A stretch of DNA of 64,000 nucleotides from Chryseotalea sp. WA131a (GTDB lineage Bacteria; Bacteroidota; Bacteroidia; Cytophagales; Cyclobacteriaceae), in NCBI GenBank assembly GCA_025370075.1, contig CP073016.1, forward strand, positions 2,170,001 to 2,234,000, read 5' to 3'. The notes below the pieces were generated by a model, which was not told the origin of the DNA, did no database searches, and saw nothing but the letters and a program-made list of their open reading frames with translations. This document shows, in pieces, positions 52,919-61,355 of this stretch (the first letter of the stretch is position 1; the number at the start of each line of letters is the position of its first letter). The position numbers were made by a program, and so were the translations under genes.

Positions 52919-53911
52919 CTATTTCGTCAGCCCTTTCAGCCTGTCCTTTTTTAACATAGCTACTATTGCAACCTTCGGTCCAGCTAAAGTCGGGATTCTG
53001 TATTCAATAGAAGTCCCCAATACTTGTGTTGCCTCGTTGAGTGCAAGACTGTAGTCCTTTTGCACCCATTCAAGCAGTCCAAGTGTCGCCAATTTCAATG
53101 CTTCTTCTAATGTGTCGTGTGTCGCCATTGCCATAATGTGTTCGCTGTCCTCGAGCCTCGGAAAATCTAATTTCAATTCAGTCGATTTGATAACCTTAGT
53201 CACAAGCGAGAAGTCCATAGATGTTTCAAGTGCGTCACCTGTTATTTCACCGTCTCCTTGAACAGCGTGTGCGTCACCGATATACAAAAGAGCGCCTTCA
53301 TGAAATACTGGTAAATAAATTGTCACCCCTTGTGCAACTTTGTAGAAATCCATATTGCCACCAAATTGTCCTGTAAAGTATGTCTCTGGCTCTTTGTCTT
53401 TTAACGGTGCAGCAACTGCAACACAACCCATAAACGGTGTGAGTGGAACTTTGAAATTGGTAAGATGTTCATGCGTAATTTGTGGGTAAGCGTATCCCGC
53501 TTCCTTATCCAGTGTCCACTTTACTAATCTTGCATTTCGTGCAAAAACGGGTTTAATTACTTCAAACGGGAGACTCCTTTTAACAAATTGTTCAAGAGTC
53601 GTAGCGTAGTCACGGTTTAATTCAACCCTTGTCAAGGTAATTGCCAAAACGTCCCCTGGCATTGCGCCTTCAATGTAAAACGGTCCTGTCTGCGGGTTTC
53701 CTCTTTCAGTAACGCTTGTACCAGTCTTGTCAAACCCTACTGCATCAACTGTCTCACTTACTAACGTGTCACCGGGTGTAACTCTCAACACTGGAGCAGT
53801 CTTGTGAGAGAAGTTTCTGTAATAAACTGTCGGCTTGTATTCAATTCTTTTTGGTTGTCCAAACGTTGTCAGCGTGGAGAAGATTAAAACTATTGTCAGT
53901 AAGTTCTTCAT
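52919..53911 (-). CDS. Secreted acetamidase/formamidase-family protein
   Basis: The product has 330 residues with a signal peptide (MKNLLTIVLIFSTLTTFGQ). Family markers are TGPFYIEGAMPGDVLAITLTRVELN, HEHLTNFKVPLTPFMGCVAVAAP, FGGNMDFYKVAQGVTIYLPVFHEGALLYIGDAHAVQGDGEITGDALE (metal site) and EWVQKDYSLALNEATQVLG. It is complete and typical in length. It hydrolyses short amides in the periplasm or outside. It is one of the few cassettes here with a clear metabolic enzyme. Confidence 0.93.
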   Translation of the reverse strand: MKNLLTIVLIFSTLTTFGQPKRIEYKPTVYYRNFSHKTAPVLRVTPGDTLVSETVDAVGFDKTGTSVTERGNPQTGPFYIEGAMPGDVLAITLTRVELNRDYATTLEQFVKRSLPFEVIKPVFARNARLVKWTLDKEAGYAYPQITHEHLTNFKVPLTPFMGCVAVAAPLKDKEPETYFTGQFGGNMDFYKVAQGVTIYLPVFHEGALLYIGDAHAVQGDGEITGDALETSMDFSLVTKVIKSTELKLDFPRLEDSEHIMAMATHDTLEEALKLATLGLLEWVQKDYSLALNEATQVLGTSIEYRIPTLAGPKVAIVAMLKKDRLKGLTK

Positions 53912-53938
53912 AAGTCTACATTGTCAAGGCAAAATAAC

Positions 53939-54302
53939 GCACAACGGCCAAGTTTGTGACGGCTGCGGTTTTCGGAGCGCGTCCCTGTCGCACGTGGCAG
54001 AGCTAAATTAAGAAAAACAAACCGAATAACCGCACCGACCCGCAGCTGGCATAAACTTTTTGTTATGCGAACAGCCCCAGAAACTTTTTAGGGGCCGAAA
54101 AACCGTCCAACGTGCCGGGTGCGCCTGCGTCCCTGTCCCGGAGCGGTGAAGCGTGGCGTGGTGAAGAAATTGTCGACCGCGTCACCGTCCCCACGCAATG
54201 GTGAACCAATTTGAAAAGCTGCAAAACAAGTAAGCAAAGGCGCGGGATGAATTTTGTTTTGCAGATTCAAAATCCTGCGCGTTCGCGGGGCTTGCGCATA
54301 AC
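53939..54302 (-). repeat. Family A cassette, copy 19
   Basis: It is the partner of the copy at 17427. Confidence 0.8.
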
Positions 54303-54425
54303 GTGAATATTTGCGATCGGGCGGGAATTTGAAACTACGTCTTGTCCCCAGACACAAAGCGCAATAAAGATAACAAAACTTTGAAATACACGTCAACCCC
54401 GCCTGGCGCAAATATATTGTTGTGT
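54296..54425 (-). repeat. attC site, class 2
   Basis: Left heptamer GCATAAC, right heptamer GTTGTGT. It closes the lipoprotein cassette at 54432-55055. Confidence 0.85.
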
Positions 54426-54431
54426 GCCGTT

Positions 54432-55055
54432 TTATTTTCTCCTCATTTTTTCAAGTGCCTGTTTGTAGCTCTTTTCACTCGCACCGTCCATGCTGTCGTA
54501 AACTAAAATGTCGTATTTGTAAATCGAGTCATTGTTTAAGAGTCGATAGAACTCAATGTAATTTGTCCCAGAGTTAACGCGACTTTCAATTATTCCTAGG
54601 TCCTGATTAAGTTTTGGGTTCTTGATCTCTTCAAATCCTTTAACTTTTTTCAGAGTCCTGTTTTTAATGTCTGTCAAATATAAATTATAAGTCCAATTGC
54701 TTCTGACGTCTGAAATATTTTGTACAAGTATGTCTTTGATCTTATCATTATTGTAGTCAGCAAAATCAATCTTTCCAACCTTAGAGTAAAGGGTGTCACG
54801 ATAATTCTTTTCAAGTCCGTCTTTAGTTCTTTTTCCAAAGTCTAGAAACGAGTTATGTTCTTTGTCCAAAAGGCTGTCAAATGAAATGAGCCTAACGATA
54901 AAGCCCATTTCGTTAAAAATCGAGTCACCGTTAAAAATCACTGTGTCGACCTTCATCGATTTTTGTCGCTGAACATCACCTTTGTCGCTAACCTGTCCGC
55001 ACGCGAATAATAGAATCACAAGCGAAAAGATTAAAGTATGTGAAAGATTTTTCAT
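54432..55055 (-). CDS. Lipoprotein, 207 aa, with a degenerate FG-GAP-like motif
   Basis: The signal peptide MKNLSHTLIFSLVILLFAC gives lipidated Cys19. KIDFADYNNDKIKDILVQN near residue 95 resembles one VCBS/FG-GAP calcium loop. Long charged helices follow (SEKSYKQALEKMRRK). The frame is open further upstream, but that part lies in attC sequence. No family is recognised. It is similar in design to the lipoprotein at 15990, though not in sequence. Confidence 0.75.
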   Translation of the reverse strand: MKNLSHTLIFSLVILLFACGQVSDKGDVQRQKSMKVDTVIFNGDSIFNEMGFIVRLISFDSLLDKEHNSFLDFGKRTKDGLEKNYRDTLYSKVGKIDFADYNNDKIKDILVQNISDVRSNWTYNLYLTDIKNRTLKKVKGFEEIKNPKLNQDLGIIESRVNSGTNYIEFYRLLNNDSIYKYDILVYDSMDGASEKSYKQALEKMRRK

Positions 55056-55071
55056 AGTCCGCACAAATGGC

Positions 55072-55204
55072 ACACAACGGCTGTGCAGGCCGCAGCAGTG
55101 TGATTTTGAAACCACATCTCTCTCCGCAAGCAGAAGCGAAGATATGAAATGCAAACAAATTTGCAAGCACGTCACCACACTGTTGCGCCTGCATTTTGTT
55201 AGGG
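55072..55204 (-). repeat. attC site, unique arms
   Basis: Left heptamer ACACAAC, right heptamer GTTAGGG. The arms TGCAGGCCGCAGCAGTGTG and CACACTGTTGCGCCTGCA pair. Confidence 0.8.
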
Positions 55205-55585
55205 CGTGTGGCTTTCCTGATGTCTGTTCAGTTTGAAGCTCGGTGGATTTTTTTTGCCAACGTTCAGCAAAATGCGTCACGTTCAAATTACGTCCTAATT
55301 AAACCTTGTCCACGGATTGAAGGACTTGAAGGTCGTTGCGATTTCTCCACGAGCTATCTGAAAAATAAGAATTTGCACTTATTCTTTTTTTTAAATTCGT
55401 AAAGTGCGTCTCGTCCGCTGGCGAAGATAAATTGTCAACGGGATTTATATTCGAGTGTTCTAATTCCTTTAACCAGCCTTTACCTAATCCTCCTGCGTCT
55501 TGTCCACGGATTGAAGAACCGTCACCTGCTACGATTTGTCAACGAGCATTGTCATTCGGCTATTTGACCAACCGTCCGCCATGCG
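55205..55585. other. Cassette body without a clear gene
   Basis: The ends GTTAGGGCG and CGCCCTAAC match. The word TCCACGGATTGAAG occurs twice, near 55310 and 55512. No convincing frame stays within the body. Confidence 0.5.
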
Positions 55586-56310
55586 CCCTAACGGCCTAGT
55601 TTGTGACGGCTGCGGTTCTCGGAGCTCGTCCCTGTCGCACGTGGCAGAGCTAAATTACGTAAAACAAACCGAATAACCGCACCAACCCCGCAGCTGGCAT
55701 AAACTTTTTGTTATGCGAACAGCCCCAGAAACTGTTCAGGGGCCGAAAAACCGTCCAACGTGGCGGGTGCGCCTACGTCCCTGTCCCGGAGCGGTGAGGC
55801 GTGGCGCGGTGAAGAAATTGTCGACCGCGTCACCGTCCCCACGCAATGGTGAACCAATTTGAAAAGCTGCAAAAGAAATAAGCAAAGGCGCGGGATGAAT
55901 TTTGTTTTGCGGTCTCAAGATCCTGCGCGTTCGCGGGGCTTGCGCATAACGGCTAAGTTTGTGACGGCTGCGGTCTTCGGAGCGCGTCCCTGTCGCACGT
56001 GGCAGAGCGAAATTAAGAAAAACAAACCGAATAACCACACCGCACCCGCAGCTGGCATAAACTTTTTGTTATGCGAACAGCCCCAGAAACTGTTCAGTGG
56101 GCCGAAAAACCGTCCAACGTGGCGGGTGTGCATACGTCCCTGTCCCGGAGCGGTGAGGCGTGGCGCGGTGACGAAATTGTCGACCGCGTCACCGTCCCCA
56201 CGCAATGGTGAAATAATTTTGAAAAGCTGCAACAGAAATAAGTAAAGGCGCGGGATGAATTTTGCTTTGCGGTTTCAAAATCCTGCGCGTTCGCGGGGCT
56301 TGCGCATAAC
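55586..56310 (-). repeat. Two family A cassettes in tandem (copies 20-21)
   Basis: Units start at 55586 and 55944. The first shares GGTTCTCGGAGCTCG with the copy at 60150, but its 3' part differs; the second has the divergent body of copy 11. Confidence 0.85.
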
Positions 56311-56433
56311 GGTTAGCTTATTGCTGGCGGGCAATTAAAACCTTCGTCCTGTCCAACGTGATAAAGATAAATAAAGAACTACAAACTGCAATGACGCATT
56401 GTCCTGCCCGCTTGCAATAAGCTTTTGTTGTGG
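56304..56433 (-). repeat. attC site, class 5
   Basis: Left heptamer GCATAAC, right heptamer GTTGTGG, arms GCTTATTGC and GCAATAAGC. Confidence 0.85.
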
Positions 56434-56442
56434 GCAGGCTAT

Positions 56443-56859
56443 TCACAGTTCGTTTATTATTAACTGTCCCTTTACCCATTCAATCAATTGAAGTTTTTTG
56501 AAGTCAAACCATTTTTGTCGGTAGAGTCCAGAATTATCAGTGGCAAATTTGAAGTTCGCAAATGGCTTTGGTCGTCTCAAGGCCTCTTCAAGTTTGTCTC
56601 GCAGCACTAAATTGTCGACCGTGTTAATAAAGTCTACCATTACTCGAAATGATTCATGGCTTTCCATTTTTTCAATTTCTACATAACTGTCAAAATTGTT
56701 TTCGATCTCTTCATTTGCCTCGTCCCACCATTCCGAGTCGCTGTCGGGATTGTTTAGTGTATCAGGAGTTGTCACAATTGTTTTTTTCTCTTTGTGAACA
56801 AAACACCTTAGTCCAGAGTCCAAGTTGTCTGCGAGTTCGTTTATTTGTTCGTTACTCAT
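56443..56859 (-). CDS. UPF0158-family protein, 138 aa
   Basis: The order LADNLDSGLRCFVHKEKKTIVTTPD, then DSYVEIEKMESHESFRVMVDFINTVDN, LEEALRRPKPFANFKFATDNSG and KWFDFKKLQLIEWVKGQL fits UPF0158. The family is a small cytoplasmic group of unknown function. The start MSNEQINEL is used; upstream codons fall in the neighbouring family A attC. The stop lies 9 bp from the attC. Confidence 0.88.
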   Translation of the reverse strand: MSNEQINELADNLDSGLRCFVHKEKKTIVTTPDTLNNPDSDSEWWDEANEEIENNFDSYVEIEKMESHESFRVMVDFINTVDNLVLRDKLEEALRRPKPFANFKFATDNSGLYRQKWFDFKKLQLIEWVKGQLIINEL

Positions 56860-56888
56860 TATTTGTCGAAGTTGTCTCGCCAGCTTGC

Positions 56889-57253
56889 CCACAACGGCTA
56901 AGTTTGTGACGGCTGCGGTCTTCGGAGCGCGTCCCTGTCGCACGTGGCAGAGCTAAATTAAGAAAAACAAACCGAATAACCGCAACGACCCCGCAGCTGG
57001 CATAAACTTTTTGTTATGCGAACAGCCCCAGAAACTTTTCAGGAGCCGAAAAACCGTCCAACGTGGCGGGTGCGCCTACGTACCTGTCCCGGAGCGGTGA
57101 AGCGTGGCGCGGTGAAGAAATTGTCGACCGCGTCACCGTCCCCACGCAATGCTGAACCAATTTGAAAAGCTGCAAAACAAGTAAGCAAAGGTGCGGGATG
57201 AATTTCATTTTGCCGTCTCAAAATCCTGCGCGTTCGCGGGGCTTGCGCATAAC
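56889..57253 (-). repeat. Family A cassette, copy 22
   Basis: It reads ACTTTTCAGGAGCC and CTACGTACCTGTCC. The ACGTACC variant is shared with the copies at 59434 and 59792. Confidence 0.8.
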
Positions 57254-57375
57254 GTTTGTGTTTGCGCAGTGGTGGGCTTTCGAAGCCGCATCCTGTCCCC
57301 GACACAAAACGTTGAACGAAGATAACACTTATAGCTTACACGTCACCCCACCATTGCGCAAACATACTGTTGGTG
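57247..57375 (-). repeat. attC site, class 3
   Basis: Left heptamer GCATAAC, right heptamer GTTGGTG, arm GTTTGCGCA. It closes the hydrolase cassette at 57399. Confidence 0.85.
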
Positions 57376-57398
57376 GCCGTTTTCACTATCTCTTTCTT

Positions 57399-58334
57399 TT
57401 AATTTTTTGTCGTTTTGATTATCCAGTCGGTCAATTCTTTTCCGTCCGCAATTGTCCACGAGTGTGGATGTCTTTTCTTACTGCTAATTCTATATCCCTT
57501 GCCGCTCGTTATCACTAATTCTGCTCTTTTATTTCCCCAATATCTTAGCCAATTTATCATTGCTGAACTGTCCAGCGAGTTGATACAGTAAAAATCAATG
57601 TTTCTGTTTTCTATGTACCAGTTAATGTCTGGTTCGTTGTAAATCCGAATTGGAATTGTCAACAGTGTTTTTAAAGTCCTGTGTTCTATGTCACTTTGGG
57701 CAAATGGGGAAACTGTCCAAAAGAATTGAGGATTTGCTTTCGGGTTTGTTTTGAATTCTTGTTCTATTCTGTTGGTTACGTAGTTGTCCTCTTGAACTGA
57801 AATGGGATTCTTTGTCGGGCGATTTGTAGTCGTCATGCAATTGTAGAGTCTTTCTATGTCTAGTGGCGGGTCCAGCGCAAAAACTGCAACTGGTTTTTTA
57901 AGAGTTGATTTGTCGGTCAATGCTCTCTGTGCATACTGTAACGCCATTGTCCCACCTAATGAAGCTCCGCCAATAAAGAATGAGTTTTCGTTCAGATTAT
58001 ATTTTTTGAAAACTTCGTCTATGAACTGTTTGAGTCTTTCGTGGGAAAAATCGTCCATGTAGAAGAATGACCAGTCCCCAAGTGCAGGAATAATTGTCAA
58101 GTAACCCGCCTTTGCTGCGTGCTTATGAAAGTCCCATTCTATGAGGGTTTGCTTTGGTAATTCTCCAAAACCGGGGAGCAATATTATTGAGCCTTTTATT
58201 TTGTCGGCAGGGAATACAGTAACATAATAATTTTTTGTCGTGTCATTTGGTGTCGTAAAAGTATATTCGATTCTCTGTCCAAATGCATGTAGTGAAATCG
58301 AAACAAAAATGAAAGTCAGAGTTTTTGTCGTCAT
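57399..58334 (-). CDS. Secreted alpha/beta hydrolase, paralogue 2
   Basis: The product has 311 residues with a signal peptide (MTTKTLTFIFVSISLHAFGQ). The markers are GSIILLPGFGELPK, FFIGGASLGGTMALQYA (Ser in GASLG), VFALDPPLDIERLYN and KKRHPHSWTIADGKELTDWI. It shares the block order and the phrases DPPLD, IENR and RHPH with the protein at 39773. Overall identity by eye is low, so the two are old paralogues, each in its own cassette with a different attC class. Confidence 0.82.
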   Translation of the reverse strand: MTTKTLTFIFVSISLHAFGQRIEYTFTTPNDTTKNYYVTVFPADKIKGSIILLPGFGELPKQTLIEWDFHKHAAKAGYLTIIPALGDWSFFYMDDFSHERLKQFIDEVFKKYNLNENSFFIGGASLGGTMALQYAQRALTDKSTLKKPVAVFALDPPLDIERLYNCMTTTNRPTKNPISVQEDNYVTNRIEQEFKTNPKANPQFFWTVSPFAQSDIEHRTLKTLLTIPIRIYNEPDINWYIENRNIDFYCINSLDSSAMINWLRYWGNKRAELVITSGKGYRISSKKRHPHSWTIADGKELTDWIIKTTKN

Positions 58335-58357
58335 GTTGAAATCTTAATCAAAATGGC

Positions 58358-60514
58358 CACCAACGGCCAAGTTTGTGACGGCTGCGGTTTTTGGAGCGCG
58401 TCCCTGTCGCACGTGGCAGAGCTAAATTAAGAAAAACAAACCGAATAACCGCACCGCACCCGCAGCTGGCATAAACTTTTTGTTATGCGAACAGCCCCAG
58501 AAACTGTTCAGGGGCCGAAAAAACGTCCAACGTGGCGGGTGCGCCTGCGTCCCTGTCCTGGAGCGGTGAAGCGTGGCACGGTGAAGAAATTGTCGACCGC
58601 GTCACCGTCCCCACGCAATGCTGAACCAATTTGAAAAGCTGCAAAACCAATAAGCAAAGGCGCGGGATGAATTTTGTTTTGCGGTTTCAAAATCCTGCGC
58701 GTTCGCGGGGCTTGCGCATAACGGCTAAGTTTGTGACGGCTGCGGTCTTCGGAGCGCGTCCCTGTCGCACGTGGCAGAGCGAAATTAAGAAAAACAAACC
58801 GAATAACCACACCGCACCCGCAGCTGGCATAAACTTTTTGTTATGCGAACAGCCCCAGAAACTGTTCAGTGGGCCGAAAAACCGTCCAACGTGGCGGGTG
58901 TGCATACGTCCCTGTCCCGGAGCGGTGAGGCGTGGCGCGGTGACGAAATTGTCGACCGCGTCACCGTCCCCACGCAATGGTGAAATAATTTTGAAAAGCT
59001 GCAACAGAAATAAGTAAAGGCGCGGGATGAATTTTGCTTTGCGGTTTCAAAATCCTGCGCGTTCGCGGGGCTTGCGCATAACGGTCAAGTTTGTGACGGC
59101 TGCGGTTTTCGGAGCGCGTCCCTGTCGCACGTGGCCGAGCTAAATTAAGAAAAACAAACCGAATAACCGCACCGCACCCGCAGCTGGCATAAACTTTTTG
59201 TTATGCGAACAGCCCCAGAAACTGTTCAGGGGCCGAAAAACCGTCCAACGTGGCGGGTGCGCCTGCGTCCCTGTCCCGGAGCGGTGAAGCGTGGCGCGGT
59301 GAAGAAATTGTCGACCGCGTCACCGTCCCCACGCAATGCTGAACCAATTTGAAAAGCTGCAAAACCAATAAGCAAAGGCGCGGGATGAATTTTGTTTTGC
59401 GGTCTCAAAATCCTGCGCGTCCGCGGGGCTTGCGCATAACGGCTAAGTTTGTGACGGCTGCGGATTTCGGAGCGCGTCCCTGTCGCACGTGGCAGAGCTA
59501 AATTAAGAAAAACAAACCGAATAACCGCACCGCACCCGCAGCTGGCATAAACTTTTTGTTATGCGAACAGCCCCAGAAACTTTTCAGGGGCCGAAAAAAC
59601 GTCCAACGTGGCGGGTGCGCCTACGTACCTGTCCCGGAGCGGTGAAGCGTGGCGCGGTGAAGAAATTGCCGACCGCGTCACCGTCCCCACGCAATGCTGA
59701 ACCAATTTGAAAAGCTGCAAAACCAATAAGCAAAGGCGCGGGATGAATTTTGTTTTGCGGTCTCAAAATCCTGCGCGTCCGCGGGGCTTGCGCATAACGG
59801 CTAAGTTTGTGACGGCTGCGGTTTTCGGAGCGCGTCCCTGTCGCACGTGGCAGAGCTAAATTAAGAAAAACAAACCGAATAACCGCACCGCACCCGCAGC
59901 TGGCATAAACTTTTTGTTATGCGAACAGCCCCAGAAACTGTTCAGGGGCCGAAAAACCGTCCAACGTGGCGGGTGCGCCTACGTACCTGTCCCGGAGCGG
60001 TGAAGCGTGGCGCGGTGAAGAAATTGCCGACCGCGTCACCGTCCCCACGCAATGCTGAACCAATTTGAAAAGCTGCAAAAGAAATAAGCAAAGGCGCGGG
60101 ATGAATTTCATTTTGCGGTTTCAAAATCCTGCGCGTTCGCGGGGCTTTCGCATAACGGCCAAGTTTGTGACGGCTGCGGTTCTCGGAGCTCGTCCCTGTC
60201 GCACGTGGCAGAGCTAAATTACGTAAAACAAACCGAATAACCGCACCAACCCCGCAGCTGGCATAAACTTTTTGTTATGCGAACAGCCCCAGAAACTGTT
60301 CAGGGGCCGAAAAACCGTCCAACGTGGCGGGTGCGCCTACGTCCCTGTCCCGGAGCGGTGAGGCGTGGCGCGGTGAAGAAATTGTCGACCGCGTCACCGT
60401 CCCCACGCAATGCTTAACCAATTTGAAAAGCTGCAAAACCTATAAGCAAAGGCGCGGGATGAATTTTGTTTTGCGGTCTCAAAATCCTGCGCGTCCGCGG
60501 GGCTTGCGCATAAC
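58358..60514 (-). repeat. Six family A cassettes in tandem (copies 23-28)
   Basis: Units start at 58358, 58716, 59076, 59434, 59792 and 60150, a 2.16-kb run without a gene. The units are mosaics: for example, the attC of the last matches copy 20, while the body ends like copies 25 and 26. Confidence 0.85.
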
Positions 60515-60636
60515 GTTAATATTTGCGATCGGGCGGGAGTTTGAAACTACGTCCTGTCCCCGACACCGAACGGAATAAAGATAACAAAACTTTGAACTAC
60601 ACGTCAACCCCGCCTGGCGCAAATATATTGTTAGGC
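60508..60636 (-). repeat. attC site, class 2
   Basis: Left heptamer GCATAAC, right heptamer GTTAGGC. Its right heptamer overlaps the stop of the gene at 60631. Confidence 0.85.
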
Positions 60637-61095
60637 GCAGTTGAGGATCACCTCATTCTCTCTTACACTTATTAATTTATCGTCCTCGGTGTTCTCAGTC
60701 GTCACGAAAACGTCCTTGTCCAACGTTACTGAAATGTCTCGAAGATATTTAAGAACGTTTGAGTGGTCGTCCAAGGATTTCAATTCTCTTGGATCTATGT
60801 CGTTTTCAATTTCAGAGTCGATGAAAAAATGACATCTAATATTGACGGCCCCAAGTTTTATTGTTGCAGTGATCCACTCTCTGTCTTTTTGAGTCCAACA
60901 CTCTTCAACTGTTCCGAAATCAATTTTGTCTTTCGTTAATTCAGTCTTGGCGTCATAGAACTCTACCTTATATTTTTCATTCATTAAATCCGCCCACTTT
61001 CTCCAATCATGAATGTCTGTCCCGAAGACATAAATGTCCCGCAAGGAGCCGTCCTCGAAATAGATTTTATTTTTTAGTGTTCTCCAGTCGTCCAT
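60631..61095 (-). CDS. Hypothetical protein, 154 aa
   Basis: A soluble, acidic protein that starts MDDWRTLKNKIYFEDGSLRDIYVFGTDIHDWRKWADLMN. The GSLRDIYV...W..F..ls.. arrangement recalls small Bacteroidota proteins without assigned function. The second half has KLGAVNIRCHFFIDSEIENDIDPRELKSLDDH. No signal peptide or membrane helix is seen. The stop lies inside the attC heptamer. Confidence 0.72.
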   Translation of the reverse strand: MDDWRTLKNKIYFEDGSLRDIYVFGTDIHDWRKWADLMNEKYKVEFYDAKTELTKDKIDFGTVEECWTQKDREWITATIKLGAVNIRCHFFIDSEIENDIDPRELKSLDDHSNVLKYLRDISVTLDKDVFVTTENTEDDKLISVRENEVILNCA

Positions 61096-61105
61096 TCTAA
61101 ATTGC

Positions 61106-61234
61106 GCCTAACGTTTGTGTTTCTTCAGTGGTGCGCTTCCGAAGCCGCGTCCTGTCCCCGACACCAAAACGTAGAACGAAGATAACACTTTGAGTAACAC
61201 GTCACCGCACCATTGAAGAAACATTTTGTTATAA
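61106..61234 (-). repeat. attC site, class 3
   Basis: Left heptamer GCCTAAC, right heptamer GTTATAA, arm GTTTCTTCA. It closes the restriction-modification cassette. Confidence 0.85.
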
Positions 61235-61260
61235 ACAGTGCCGCTTTGTCCCACGTTTAA

Positions 61261-61330
61261 TAAACCACACGGATGCCAAAGCTTTGGATGTGCGCTGGCT
61301 TTTGAGCGGCTTTGGCATTGGTGTGGTTTC
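61261..61330. repeat. Covarying hairpin element H6
   Basis: Outer stem AAACCACAC with GTGTGGTTT and inner stem ATGCCAAAGC with GCTTTGGCAT. The loop starts TTTGG and ends GAGCG. It lies 26 bp after the stop of 61356-63827. Confidence 0.8.
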
Positions 61331-61355
61331 ACACCTATCTTCTGCGACAAAGTGG

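Noticed and set aside
2288..60124. Repeated 60- to 64-residue frames in family A cassettes (starting KPQNKIHPAPLL or MKFIPRL)
   Set aside because: They use a TTG or different frames in different copies, and indels break them in several copies. They read as translations of a repeat, not as a conserved protein.
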